A stretch of DNA of 64,000 nt from Salinisphaera orenii subsp. orenii MK-B5 (GCF_003788635.1 NZ_AYKH01000011.1:1-64000), one strand, 5' to 3'; shown: positions 26,447 through 35,468, numbered from the stretch's first letter. Notes: generated from the letters alone by a model not told the origin. Program-made: numbers and translations.

Positions 26447-26875
26447 ATGTTCGCATTCGTCAAGGCATTCATTGCCGGTTTTCTCGCCGTGCTGAGCTTT
26501 CACCAGGGCGCCGTCTGGCTGCTGGACTTTCAGGGCGTGATCGACGCCACGCCCTGGAACATGACGCCGGTGCCGCCGTTCGGCGTGCCTGCGGTGATCT
26601 CGGCGGCGCTGTTCGGCGGGCTGTGGGGCATGCTGCTGTGGCTGCTCATCCGCAATGCCCTGGCGGCCGGCTATTACGTCGGCGCGATCATTCTCGGTGC
26701 CGTCTTTCCCAGTCTGGTGGCGTTGACGCTGGTGAGCTGGCTCAAGAACGGCCAGGACGTCGAGGCGCTGGTCGAGGGGCTGACGCTGCCGCGCATCGGC
26801 GTGGCCCTGGCCGTCAACGGCGCCTGGGGGCTCGGGCTCGCGGTGTTCATGCGGGTGATGCACCCGCCGCGCTAG
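26447..26875 (+). CDS. conserved hypothetical inner-membrane protein
   Basis: A 142-residue protein with four predicted transmembrane helices (about 5-25, 47-68, 75-97, 115-137) and short loops. Phrases such as AFIAGFLAVLSFHQGAVWLL and FGGLWGMLLWLLIR are familiar from a proteobacterial family of unknown function; I know of no activity. It begins 30 bases after the GST stop with AGAGGA upstream, so it is probably the third gene of the CoA-transferase/GST transcript. Confidence 0.8.
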   Translation: MFAFVKAFIAGFLAVLSFHQGAVWLLDFQGVIDATPWNMTPVPPFGVPAVISAALFGGLWGMLLWLLIRNALAAGYYVGAIILGAVFPSLVALTLVSWLKNGQDVEALVEGLTLPRIGVALAVNGAWGLGLAVFMRVMHPPR

Positions 26876-27089
26876 CGCCGTGGGCGGGCGGTGCCGGCGC
26901 CGCGGTCGAGTCGCCGGCGCGAGCTCGCCGTGGGTCGACGATCCGTCTTCGATCCCGCGGCGGCTGCACCCGACGGGCCGGCCGACACAATGGCCTTACG
27001 AGCGCGCTCCGGCTCTGCTCGGCTCGTGCAGCCGCATTGCTGCTATCGCGGGATCCGCCAGGCCGGGCGCTGTCCTTTGCCCGCTGGGC

Positions 27090-28328
27090 TCAGACCGCCT
27101 CGACGCTCCGCGCCTCGCTCTGTTGCCGGGGCAGGCTGAGTACGAAACGGGTCCGGCTGTCCTGACCCCCGCGGTCGGCGATCACCAGGTCGCCGCCATG
27201 GCTGCGGGCCAGTGATCGGCTCACCGATAGCCCCAGACCCAGCCCGTCCGCCTTGGTGGTGTTGAAGGGCTCGAAGGGGTCGATGTCGGATTCGACGCCC
27301 GGACCGTTGTCCGAGACCTCGATGTCGACGGTGTCGTCCGTACCGGTCACCTGCACGCGCACGAGGCGGAGTTCGTCGCTCGGGGCGTCCGCGAAGGCGT
27401 CCGTGGCGTTCTCGATCAGGTTGCGCAGGATCTGCTGGGCGAATATCCGGTCCAGCGGCAGTTCGATGTTGTCCAGTTCGCTGGCGGGTGGGCCTTCGTA
27501 GCGAACCTGTCGGCTGCGCAGGGCGGGGTCGAGCAGCTGGTGGATGTCATTGATCAAGGGCGCCAGGCGCTGCTGCTTGAGCGTGGGCTTGCCTTCACGG
27601 GCGAAATCGCGCAGATGGCGCAGCGTGTCCACTGCGCGTGCGATCTCCTGGTCGGCGTTCGCCAGCGGCGTCGCATCGGCCATGTCGGCGCTCTGACGCG
27701 CCTCGGCGATATAGTTGCGGGCCGCCGTCAAAGGTTGGCTGATGTCGTGTGCCAGGCCCGTGCCGAGCGCGGCGAACGCGCTCATGCGTTCGCGCGCATC
27801 GATCACCGTATGCAGCCGGCTGATGCGATCGTTGGTCTCGATTCGATCGGTGATGTCGAGCGCGAAGCCCGCCAGGCGGTAGATTTCGCCATCGTCGTCG
27901 TGCACGACCCAGGCGCGGTCGCGTATCCAGCGGATCTCGCCGTCGGGGCGGTTGATGCGGAAGACCTTGTCGTAGTCGCCGTTGCGGGCATCGCGCTTGA
28001 AGGCCTTGAGCACCTCCTGACGGTCGTCGTCGTGCACCCAGGCGAGGCGTTTGCCCGGATCCTCGTAGAGGGATTCACAGGTCTGGCCCCAGATATGCTC
28101 ATAGGCCGGGCTGATGTAGACCAGCTGGTCGCCCGCCGGGTTGGTCATCCAGAACACCTCGCGGATGTGTTCGGCGAGCTCCCGGAAACAGCGCTCGTTG
28201 TTCTGGGCGGCCTCGCATCGGGCGCGCTCCTCGGTCAGATCCTTTTCCAGCTGATGGATGCGTTCCCGGGCCTGGTCCAGATCTGCGATCGGTTCGGGCG
28301 CCTGCGTGTCGGACGTCGTGTTGCTCAT
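27090..28328 (-). CDS. PAS-domain sensor histidine kinase, FixL-like
   Basis: A 412-residue soluble kinase: N-terminal coiled coil (20-45), one PAS/PAC domain (about 48-165; VFWMTNPAGDQLVYISPAYEHIWG, WIRDRAWVVHDDDGEIYRLAGFALDITDR), HisKA box GLAHDISQPLTAARNY with phospho-His194, and an ATPase domain with NLIENATDAF, DNGPGV and GLGLGLSVSRSLA. The H-box carries HD where FixL/DctB-like kinases usually have HE. No transmembrane helix and no visible heme-PAS histidine signature, so the signal is unknown and probably cytosolic. The divergent response regulator at 28463 is its likely partner. Confidence 0.88.
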   Translation of the reverse strand: MSNTTSDTQAPEPIADLDQARERIHQLEKDLTEERARCEAAQNNERCFRELAEHIREVFWMTNPAGDQLVYISPAYEHIWGQTCESLYEDPGKRLAWVHDDDRQEVLKAFKRDARNGDYDKVFRINRPDGEIRWIRDRAWVVHDDDGEIYRLAGFALDITDRIETNDRISRLHTVIDARERMSAFAALGTGLAHDISQPLTAARNYIAEARQSADMADATPLANADQEIARAVDTLRHLRDFAREGKPTLKQQRLAPLINDIHQLLDPALRSRQVRYEGPPASELDNIELPLDRIFAQQILRNLIENATDAFADAPSDELRLVRVQVTGTDDTVDIEVSDNGPGVESDIDPFEPFNTTKADGLGLGLSVSRSLARSHGGDLVIADRGGQDSRTRFVLSLPRQQSEARSVEAV

Positions 28329-28462
28329 GGCTTGCCTGTGCTGGATGTCGGGCGCCGTAGGCGTGTACGACGCAATATGTTGGCGCGCGGGTTGTTTTTG
28401 ACGGGCATTTAATTTAAAAAGAGCATCCTGCTCGCCTGATTGATCGATTGCCGGAACGCTTC

Positions 28463-29095
28463 ATGAGCTCACGTACCAGTGTTCATATCGTGGACGACGA
28501 CGCGAGCGTGCGTGAGTCGTTGAAATCATTGATGAGTAAATCCGGCTTCGATGTGCACTGCTATTCCAGCGCGGACGCCTTTCTGGCTCATAGCGCCGAA
28601 GTCGACGGCTGCGCGCTCGTCGATCTGCGCCTGCAGGGCATGGACGGGCTCGAGCTGCAGCGGGAGCTCATCGCCCGCCGCGTGCCCGTGAGTGTGATCA
28701 TGATGAGTGCCTACGGCGATGTCGAGCACGCGGTTTCGGCCATGCGCCTCGGCGCCGTCGATTTCGTCGAGAAGCCGTTCGACCCGCAGCTGCTGCTGCA
28801 GAAGGTCTCCACGCTGACCGACGCGGATGCCGATGCCGAACGCGGCCAGCGCGACGCGCGTCAGCACGCCTCGCTGATCGATACTCTCACGCCGCGCGAA
28901 AAGCAGGTCCTGCAGATGATCGTCGACGGGCTCGCGAACAAGCAGGTCGCCGGCCGGCTCGGCATCAGCGCGCGTACGGTGGAAACACACCGCGTGCACA
29001 TCATGCAGAAGCTGGGGGCGGAATCGCTGCCGCATCTGGTGCGGATCTGGCTCACCGCCGGGCACTACGTGGAGATGCCGGAAACGCCCTCCTGA
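28463..29095 (+). CDS. response regulator, FixJ/NarL-type (receiver + LuxR HTH)
   Basis: A 210-residue protein with a receiver domain (VHIVDDDASVR, phospho-acceptor Asp54 in ALVDLRLQGM, MMSAYGD, EKPFD) and a LuxR-type helix-turn-helix (LTPREKQVLQMIVDGLANKQVAGRLGISARTVETHR). VEKPFDPQLLLQKV is typical of FixJ/TodT/TtrR regulators. It is divergent from the PAS kinase with a 134-base gap containing an AT-rich stretch (28407-28420). ATG 28463 gives the usual N-terminus; TTG 28448 would add five residues. Confidence 0.9.
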   Translation: MSSRTSVHIVDDDASVRESLKSLMSKSGFDVHCYSSADAFLAHSAEVDGCALVDLRLQGMDGLELQRELIARRVPVSVIMMSAYGDVEHAVSAMRLGAVDFVEKPFDPQLLLQKVSTLTDADADAERGQRDARQHASLIDTLTPREKQVLQMIVDGLANKQVAGRLGISARTVETHRVHIMQKLGAESLPHLVRIWLTAGHYVEMPETPS

Positions 29096-29116
29096 AGGTC
29101 GCGCCCGAGCGGACAC

Positions 29117-29148
29117 GAAAACGCCGCCGGCAATGAATGTCGGCGGCG
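29117..29148 (-). terminator. intrinsic terminator of the DUF1328 gene
   Basis: An 8-bp stem (29122-29129 with 29141-29148), 11-base loop; on the minus strand it is followed by TTTTCG. It lies about 30 bases past the DUF1328 stop, and may also block transcription arriving from the converging regulator gene. Confidence 0.75.
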
Positions 29149-29180
29149 CTCTCGACGTATCGTCGTATCGACCGACAGCG

Positions 29181-29357
29181 CTACAGCTTGGGTCCGCGCC
29201 CGCGGACCGCGTTGGACACCAGGGCGATGACGAACAGCACCAGGAAGATGAAGAACAGTATCTTGGCGATGCCCGCGGCGCCCGAGGCGATGCCGCCGAA
29301 TCCGAAGATTGCGGCGATGATGGCGATGATGAAGAAAGTGACGGCCCAGCCCAGCAT
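29181..29357 (-). CDS. DUF1328 family small membrane protein (YtjA-like)
   Basis: A 58-residue protein with two hydrophobic helices ([36 protein letters not shown]... as a pattern of Ile/Phe/Gly) ending VRGRGPKL, the DUF1328 signature. Members are typical small stress-associated inner-membrane proteins with no known activity. ATG 29357 gives the family's length and is preceded by GGAG. It is the last gene in a run of minus-strand stress genes, followed by a terminator. Confidence 0.9.
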   Translation of the reverse strand: MLGWAVTFFIIAIIAAIFGFGGIASGAAGIAKILFFIFLVLFVIALVSNAVRGRGPKL

Positions 29358-29522
29358 ATTCGGTCTCCGGTTCGAATTGATGCACACGCATTGATCGCGT
29401 GCACGCGGCAGGGCGCTCGGTCGACGAGCTGCCCGGCAGCCGTCGGCGTCACGTGGTCTCCGCGCGCCACTGCATTATGAACGAGAATCGGCGGCGCCCA
29501 CCATGTCCGGTGGTCGACGACG

Positions 29523-29966
29523 TCAATTCCCCAGCTGTTTGTCGAGCTGCTTCGCGATCCAAGTGCTGTCGTGCTGCGCCCAGTTCCGGTCGATGGTATG
29601 GGCCACCGAGCGGTTCATCGGGGCATCGATCTGCTCGCGAAGCCGCCCGAGAAAGGCGGGCTCGGCCACCAGAACCAGATGCCTGAAAGCGGTATCGTTG
29701 AAGCCCGACTTCAGCCGTTCGGCGATCTGCCGGGCGAAGATGTCCGCATGTTTTTCCATCGTCGTGGTCTGCGGATCCGACTGCCGCTCGCCTTCGCCGG
29801 CCTGGTCGTGGCTCGTGCCCTTGCCGCCGGTACGCAGGTCTCCTTCGTGGGCCCGCGACTGGGGATGCTCGAGCGTGTCCACGGTTTTCAGCGCGCCGTG
29901 ATCGCCGCCACGCGAGAAGATGCGCGCACGCGACGCATCCGCGACCAGTATCCATTGTTCGGCCAT
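29523..29966 (-). CDS. host attachment protein / baeRF-family (eRF1-like fold)
   Basis: The 147-residue protein starts WILVADASRARIFSRGG and has LEHPQSRAHEGDLRTGGKG, FARQIAERLKSG and LVLVAEPAFLGRLREQI, the pattern of proteins annotated as host attachment protein, a family related to bacterial archaeo-eukaryotic release-factor (baeRF) domains. The name comes from Agrobacterium; the fold suggests a role in translation or RNA handling under stress, which is untested here. AGCGGAGG precedes the ATG. Confidence 0.85.
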   Translation of the reverse strand: MAEQWILVADASRARIFSRGGDHGALKTVDTLEHPQSRAHEGDLRTGGKGTSHDQAGEGERQSDPQTTTMEKHADIFARQIAERLKSGFNDTAFRHLVLVAEPAFLGRLREQIDAPMNRSVAHTIDRNWAQHDSTWIAKQLDKQLGN

Positions 29967-30035
29967 GGTCGGCCTCCGCTTTGACGAGTGACCGGGCGAC
30001 GCGATGCCTCGCGCCGCCCGGGCCGGGGCCCGGCG

Positions 30036-30980
30036 TTACGCCGAACGCCGGACGGGGGTGTCGATATACGGATCGTGCATCTGCAGCGGTTCCGGCGTAT
30101 CGCGGTTGGCGAGGAACGACGGCCGCGGATTGTCGGCTGCGAACGGCTCGACCAGGGCGTTCTCGACGCTGTTGTAGACGAAGAACAGGTTCGAGCGCGG
30201 CCAGGGCGACATGTTCGAGTTCGACGCATGCAGCACGTTGCACTCGAACAGCAGCAGCGAGCCCGCGGGGCCCTTGGGCGCGGCGATGCCACCGCGATTG
30301 ACCAGGTCCTGCAAATTCTTCTGGCTCGGGACGCCGGCCTCCTGCGCCTTGAGCGAGCTCTTCCAGTTGTCGTCCGGCGTGGCGCCCTGGCAGGGCACGA
30401 ACTGGTGGTGCGAGCCCGGAATGAGCATCAGCGGGCCGTTGAACTCGTTGTTGTCGGTGAGCATGATCGACGCGCTGATGGCGCGCATGCGCGGCATGCC
30501 GTCCTCGGCGTGCCAGGTTTCGAAATCCGAATGCCAGTCGAAGCCAGCACCCTGGAAGCCGTACTTGTCGTTGATGCGCGACTGATGGATATAGACGTCG
30601 CCTCCGAGCAGCTGGCGCACCATGCCGAGAATGCGCGGATCGCGCGTGAGTTCGGCGAAGCGGCTCGAGATGCGGTGCATGTCGAACACCGAACGCACGG
30701 CGCCCGATTTCGGATCGCGCACCACGCCGTCCTTCTTGAGTAGATCCTCGTCGCGGCTCATGTCCTCGAGCTCCTCGAAGAACGGCGCCATACGTTCCTG
30801 GGAGAAGAAGCCCTCGAACCAGAGAAAGCCGTCGCGCTCGAAGTTCGACAGTGCGACCTCGCCGAGCGGGCCGTTCCAGCGGCTGTCCGACGGCGAGTGG
30901 ACCACCGGATCGCGACGCATGTAGCGCGGCTCGGGCTGCGCTGTGCGGGTGATGTAGTCGTCCTGTTGCATAGCGTTCAT
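30036..30980 (-). CDS. ectD: ectoine hydroxylase
   Basis: A 314-residue phytanoyl-CoA dioxygenase-family protein whose core GFDWHSDFETWHAEDGMPRMR is the EctD consensus. Iron ligands H150, D152 and H251 (VLHASNSN) are present, as is NGPLMLIPGSHHQF. It converts ectoine to 5-hydroxyectoine with Fe(II), O2 and 2-oxoglutarate. The ectABC genes are not in the window, so ectoine must be made from another locus or imported. Start could be ATG 30980 or 30971; AAAGAGG is better spaced for the latter. Neighbours are a CsbD gene upstream and the host-attachment gene downstream, same strand. Confidence 0.93.
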   Translation of the reverse strand: MNAMQQDDYITRTAQPEPRYMRRDPVVHSPSDSRWNGPLGEVALSNFERDGFLWFEGFFSQERMAPFFEELEDMSRDEDLLKKDGVVRDPKSGAVRSVFDMHRISSRFAELTRDPRILGMVRQLLGGDVYIHQSRINDKYGFQGAGFDWHSDFETWHAEDGMPRMRAISASIMLTDNNEFNGPLMLIPGSHHQFVPCQGATPDDNWKSSLKAQEAGVPSQKNLQDLVNRGGIAAPKGPAGSLLLFECNVLHASNSNMSPWPRSNLFFVYNSVENALVEPFAADNPRPSFLANRDTPEPLQMHDPYIDTPVRRSA

Positions 30981-31039
30981 CCTCTTTCCATCGTCGGAGG
31001 CGTCACGGGGCGCCGCGCGGCTGGCGCGCGGGCGCGGTC

Positions 31040-31237
31040 TCAGAAGCGGCGCTCGAACTCGCGCAGTTTCTCGTCGGCCGCTTCCTTCGTGTCGCCGTAC
31101 TTTTCCTGAATCTTGGCGAGCAGGTTCTGGCGCCGGCCCTGCACTTCCTCGACGTCGTCGTCGGTCAGGCGGCCCCAGTGCTCGCGGACCTTGCCCTTCA
31201 TGCGGTCCCACTTGCCCTCGAACTGGTCTTCGTTCAT
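31040..31237 (-). CDS. CsbD family stress protein
   Basis: A 65-residue, highly charged protein: MNEDQFEGKWDRMKGKVREHWGRLTDDDVEEVQGRR carries the CsbD signature with the helix-hairpin pattern. CsbD-like proteins are strongly induced by general stress or stationary phase in many bacteria; molecular role unknown. A ribosome binding site AAGGAG precedes the ATG. First gene of the minus-strand stress run that continues to ectD, 59 bases away. Confidence 0.92.
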   Translation of the reverse strand: MNEDQFEGKWDRMKGKVREHWGRLTDDDVEEVQGRRQNLLAKIQEKYGDTKEAADEKLREFERRF

Positions 31238-31435
31238 GACGGCTCCTTGCTGTTCGCCGTGTGTGTGCCTGTAAGCTATGCGCGTGGCGGAGACCTCTCA
31301 ATCCGGGCTTTTACGTAAGCACCTTCCGTGTTTTATCGCGCCGTTGCGTCGCCCGGGCAGGCCGCGGCGGGCCACTCGCGGGAGACCGGGTTAAACGCGT
31401 AAGCTCGCGGTTCCACCCAACCGTTTCATTGGCCC

Positions 31436-32473
31436 ATGACACAGTCTCAGCAGATGAGTTCGGCCGCGCAGGCGCTTTTCGAGGCGCACGTGGCCTTCGA
31501 GCTGTCGCAGTGGCGCGGCGACGCGGCGCCGCAGGCGTTGGAAGCCGAGGTCGATGCCTTCTGGCGTTGGGCGCAGGCCACCGCGCTCACCGACGTGATC
31601 GACGCCGACACCGTGGCCGCGACGGCCGAGCGGTTGGCGCTGGATATGCCGCTGCCGGATCGTCTGGCCGCGGTCATCGGCACGATCGTGGACGATCTGA
31701 TCCGGCTCGACGTCAATCGCCGCACGCGGGTGCAGGACGTGATCGATCAGACCCTTTTCGATGACGGCGTGGCGCTGTTCATCGAACTCGAAGAGCTGCG
31801 CGCCCGCCTGATCGAGCGTGCCCTCGACAGCCCGGTCTACTCGGCGCTGGCCTCCGATGTCCTGTACCAGGGCATCAAGGACTACATCTTCTCCGACACC
31901 GGCGCGATCAAGTCGATCCCCGGGGTGTCGTCACTGATCAAGGGCTCGACGAGTGCGATCGGTCGGCGCATGCCGGGGCTGGAGGAGCAGGTCGAAAAGC
32001 GCGTGCGCGCCTATATCGAGAACAACACCATGAAGACGCTGGCGCGCAGCCAGCAGCGCATGATCGAATCGCTCGACGCCGAGCGCATCCGTGCCATCGC
32101 CGACGAGATCTGGCAGGAGATTCACGATCGGCCGCTGGCTCCCGGCGAGGTGATCGACACCCATGAGCTGCAGACGCTCGTCGACTACGGCCTGCGCATC
32201 TGGCAGGAACTGCGCCAGACCGAATACGTCGGCCAGCTCGTGGATTCCGGCGTGCGTTCGTACTTCGCGCATTACGGCGACGCCTCGATTGCCGAACTGC
32301 TGGGGCACGTGGGCATCGACCGCGACCTGCTGTGCCGCGAGGCCGCCACGCTGGCCCCCGACGTCATCGAGGGCCTGGCCGACACCGGACTGCTGGAAGC
32401 CTTCATCCGCCGCCGGCTGGCCGCTTTCTACGGATCGGACGCCTGCGAACAGGCGCTGGCGGCCGGCCGCTAG
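31436..32473 (+). CDS. conserved hypothetical protein, mostly helical
   Basis: A 345-residue soluble-looking protein with no signal peptide, no strong transmembrane helix and no motif I can name. It is rich in Ala, Leu, Asp and Arg with long predicted helices; a short hydrophobic-basic patch (AIKSIPGVSSLIKGSTSAIGRR, about 161-182) stands out. Its stop codon overlaps that of the convergent speE gene at the sequence CTAG (32470-32473). Codon use matches its neighbours, so it looks like a resident gene. ATG 31436 has no strong ribosome binding site. Function not assigned. Confidence 0.7.
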   Translation: MTQSQQMSSAAQALFEAHVAFELSQWRGDAAPQALEAEVDAFWRWAQATALTDVIDADTVAATAERLALDMPLPDRLAAVIGTIVDDLIRLDVNRRTRVQDVIDQTLFDDGVALFIELEELRARLIERALDSPVYSALASDVLYQGIKDYIFSDTGAIKSIPGVSSLIKGSTSAIGRRMPGLEEQVEKRVRAYIENNTMKTLARSQQRMIESLDAERIRAIADEIWQEIHDRPLAPGEVIDTHELQTLVDYGLRIWQELRQTEYVGQLVDSGVRSYFAHYGDASIAELLGHVGIDRDLLCREAATLAPDVIEGLADTGLLEAFIRRRLAAFYGSDACEQALAAGR

Positions 32474-33315
32474 CCGCCGAGGATCCGGGCCATGAAGGCC
32501 GGCTGCGCGAAGGCGGCGGTGTGGACGGCCGGCGTGTAATAGAACGTCTCGAAGGCCGGCGCGGATTCGGGTGCGCGCAGCGCGCCCGGGTCGCGGGCGG
32601 CCAGCGTGGCCGACCACCAGCCGGTGGGGTAGGTCGGCTGCGGGAAACCCAGCAGGTGCGTGTCGGCGAAGCCCGCGCCTGCAAGGCCGGCGTGCATCGA
32701 GCCGATCAACTCGCCGTGGACCAGCGGCGACTCGCTCTGCTGCACCAGCAGGCCGCCGGCGGCGAGCACGCGGTGGCACTGGCGATAGAAGGCTTCGTTG
32801 AACAGACCCTCGGCGGGGCCGATCGGGTCGGTGCTGTCGATGATGATCAGATCCACCGAGGCGTCCGGCGCGTTCTGCATCCAGGCGACGCCATCCTCGA
32901 AGGCGAGGGTCGCGCGCGGATCGCCGTTGGATTCGCACAGGGCCGGGAAATACTGTTCCGCCACCCGGGTCACGCGTTCGTCAATCTCGATCTGCGTGGC
33001 GCGCTCGACGCTATCGTGCTTGAGCACTTCACGCAGGGTGCCGCAGTCGCCGCCGCCGATGATGACGACGCGCTTTGCCGCGCCGTGGGCGAACAGCGCC
33101 GGGTGGGTCATCATCTCGTGATAGATGAAATTGTCGCGGTCGGTGAGCATCACCAGTCCGTCGATCGTCAGCAGCCGGCCGAAGGTCTCGGTCTCGTGGA
33201 CCGCGATCGTCTGGTAGGGCGAGGTTTCCTCGTGCAGCGTCTGCCGCAGCCTGAGGGCGAGCCCCATGCCCAGCGTGTCGCTGGTTTCGGTATACCAGTG
33301 GCGATCCAGTACCAT
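32470..33315 (-). CDS. speE: polyamine aminopropyltransferase (spermidine synthase)
   Basis: The 281-residue protein has the spermidine synthase pattern: ETSPYQTIAVHETETFGRLLTIDGLVMLTDRDNFIYHEMMTHPALF with the conserved YHE, IIGGGDCGTLREVLKH (SAM-binding loop, 85-100), EIDERV and IIDSTDPIGPAEGLF with the catalytic Asp. It transfers an aminopropyl group from decarboxylated SAM to putrescine. It is divergent from speA (58-base gap with AGTATAAAAG, a minus-10-like box on the speA side). The two genes cover the arginine route to spermidine; agmatinase and SAM decarboxylase are not in the window. Confidence 0.93.
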   Translation of the reverse strand: MVLDRHWYTETSDTLGMGLALRLRQTLHEETSPYQTIAVHETETFGRLLTIDGLVMLTDRDNFIYHEMMTHPALFAHGAAKRVVIIGGGDCGTLREVLKHDSVERATQIEIDERVTRVAEQYFPALCESNGDPRATLAFEDGVAWMQNAPDASVDLIIIDSTDPIGPAEGLFNEAFYRQCHRVLAAGGLLVQQSESPLVHGELIGSMHAGLAGAGFADTHLLGFPQPTYPTGWWSATLAARDPGALRAPESAPAFETFYYTPAVHTAAFAQPAFMARILGG

Positions 33316-33373
33316 GCGCGTGTCGTCCCGCCGTAGACGGCGTCTGTCGAACCCAGGACGCGCAGTATAAAAG

Positions 33374-35212
33374 ATGGACCGCTCTCATGACCCGGCCTGG
33401 TGCCTCGACGATGCCCGCGCCCTGTACCGCGTGGCCACGTGGAGCGAGGGCTATTTCGATATCGGCGCGGCCGGCACGCTCGAGGCCCGGCCCCGCCCCG
33501 GCGCGCCCGCGATCGATCTCGATGCGCTGACCGACGAGATCCAGCAGGCCGGGCTGCGGCTGCCGGTGCTCGTGCGCTTCACCGACATCCTGGGCGATCG
33601 CATCAACCGGCTCTGCGACGCCTTCGCCGCGGCCTGCGAGCGCCACGCCTACGCCGGCCGCTACACCGTGGTCTACCCGGTCAAGGTCAATCAGCAGCGG
33701 GCCGTGGTCGAGCACCTGGTCGCCGCCGGCGGCTCCCGTGCCGGCCTCGAGGCCGGCAGCAAGCCCGAGCTCATGGCCGTGCTCGCGCTGGCCGAGCCGG
33801 GCAGCACGATCGTCTGCAACGGGTACAAGGACCGGGCGTTCCTGCGTCTGGCCCTGGCCGGGCAACAGATCGGCCACCGCGTCTACATCGTGGTCGAGAA
33901 GCCGTCGGAACTGGCACCGATCGCCGCGCTCGCCGATACGCTGGGCGTGCGCCCCCGGCTGGGCCTGCGCGTGCGCCTGGCCAGCGTCGCCGCCGGCCAC
34001 TGGCAGAACACCGGCGGCGAGAAGTCCAAGTTCGGTCTGACCGCCGATCAGGTCGTCGCCGCCATCGACCAGCTGGCGACACTGGGCTATGCCGATTGCG
34101 TGCGCATGCTGCATGTGCACGTCGGTTCCCAGGTCGCCGACCATGCGGCGCTGGCCCGCGCCATGGAGGAGACCGCGCATCTCTATCGCGCCCTGCGCGA
34201 ACTCGGCGCGCCGGTGGACTGCGTGGACGTCGGCGGCGGGCTGGCGGTGGACTACGAAGGCCGCGGCGCGCGTTCGTTCTGTTCGATGAACTATGGCGTG
34301 CCCGACTACGCCGAACTGGTGGTGGGGGCGCTGGCCCGGGTCTGCGGCGACGCCGGCCTGCCGCAGCCCGATCTGATCAGCGAATCGGGGCGGGCGCTGA
34401 CCGCCCACCACGCCGTGCTGCTCACCCAGGTCATCGACAGCGAATCGCCGCTCGCGGCGGCCGCGGCCACGCTCGACGACAGCCTGTCGCCGAGCGCCCG
34501 GCTCGATCGCGTCCAGGCGCGGCTGGCCGATACCCAGCGCCGCTTCACCGCCGGCGAGATCGGACTCGTCGAGCGCGCCGCGGCCGAGCGCGAGGCCGTC
34601 GCCGTTCACCGCGCGATCGCCGCGATCGAGCCCGCGGGCGCGGACGACCGGGCCGCGGTCACCGCCGCCCGCGACAAGCTCGCCAGCAAGTACTTCGTCA
34701 ACTTCTCGGTGTTCCAGTCGGTGCCCGACGTGTGGGCGCTGGACCAGGTCTTTCCGGTGATGCCGCTGTCGCGCCTGGACGAGCGCCCGACCGAGCGCGC
34801 CCGGCTGTGCGATCTCACCTGCGACTCGGACGGCCGCATGGACCGCTACGTCGACGACGACGGCCTCGACGCGAGCCTGCCGCTGCACGCCCTCGAGCCG
34901 GGCAGTCCCTATCGCCTCGGCATCTTCCTGGTCGGGGCGTACCAGGAGAATCTCGGCGACATGCACAACCTGTTCGGCGACACCGATGTGGTCAACGTCG
35001 AGATCGACGGCGAGGGCTGGCGTCTGGCCGGGGCCGAGCAGGGCGATCGCGCCGACGAGCTGCTGCGCTATGTGCATTTCGAACCGGAGGCCCTACGCGT
35101 GGCCTATCGCCGCAAGCTCGCGGCGGCCGGTCTCGGCGCCGAGGCCCGCCGCGAGACCGAAGCCCTGCTCGAGGCCGGCCTGGCCGGCTATACCTACCTG
35201 CTCGACGGGTAG
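33374..35212 (+). CDS. speA: biosynthetic arginine decarboxylase
   Basis: A 612-residue fold-III PLP enzyme. YPVKVNQQ carries the PLP lysine (Lys104); GLEAGSKPELMAVLAL, HVHVGSQ, VDVGGGLAVDYEG and ISESGRALTAHHAVL are SpeA landmarks, and the C-terminal GAYQENLGDMHNLFGDTDVVNV provides the active-site cysteine-free variant region of the biosynthetic type. It decarboxylates arginine to agmatine, the first step to putrescine. Slightly shorter than E. coli SpeA (about 658), the difference being mainly at the N-terminus. Divergent from speE. Confidence 0.94.
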   Translation: MDRSHDPAWCLDDARALYRVATWSEGYFDIGAAGTLEARPRPGAPAIDLDALTDEIQQAGLRLPVLVRFTDILGDRINRLCDAFAAACERHAYAGRYTVVYPVKVNQQRAVVEHLVAAGGSRAGLEAGSKPELMAVLALAEPGSTIVCNGYKDRAFLRLALAGQQIGHRVYIVVEKPSELAPIAALADTLGVRPRLGLRVRLASVAAGHWQNTGGEKSKFGLTADQVVAAIDQLATLGYADCVRMLHVHVGSQVADHAALARAMEETAHLYRALRELGAPVDCVDVGGGLAVDYEGRGARSFCSMNYGVPDYAELVVGALARVCGDAGLPQPDLISESGRALTAHHAVLLTQVIDSESPLAAAAATLDDSLSPSARLDRVQARLADTQRRFTAGEIGLVERAAAEREAVAVHRAIAAIEPAGADDRAAVTAARDKLASKYFVNFSVFQSVPDVWALDQVFPVMPLSRLDERPTERARLCDLTCDSDGRMDRYVDDDGLDASLPLHALEPGSPYRLGIFLVGAYQENLGDMHNLFGDTDVVNVEIDGEGWRLAGAEQGDRADELLRYVHFEPEALRVAYRRKLAAAGLGAEARRETEALLEAGLAGYTYLLDG

Positions 35213-35468
35213 CCGTCGTCCACGCGTCGTCGGGCCCGGCGCTGCCCCTTCAAGATCCGGCACGGCGCGGCGCTCCGGTGTGGGCGTGACGCGGCGACGG
35301 CCCGTCCGGCGGTCGCCCACAGCCTGTTTCGGTTGCTCCCTTGCGGTTCAGTGACTCACTGCGCGAGCACCGGCACCGTGGTCCGCCGGCCGGCCGGTCC
35401 GCGTCGACGCCGTACCGTGCCTTTGACGCCCAGGCCGGCCTTCGGGGAGACGGAGCCCGATGGGGCCG

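Noticed and set aside
27090-28328. Assigning fixL to the PAS kinase
   Set aside because: No heme-PAS histidine signature and no nitrogen-fixation or microaerobic genes nearby; only architecture is FixL-like.
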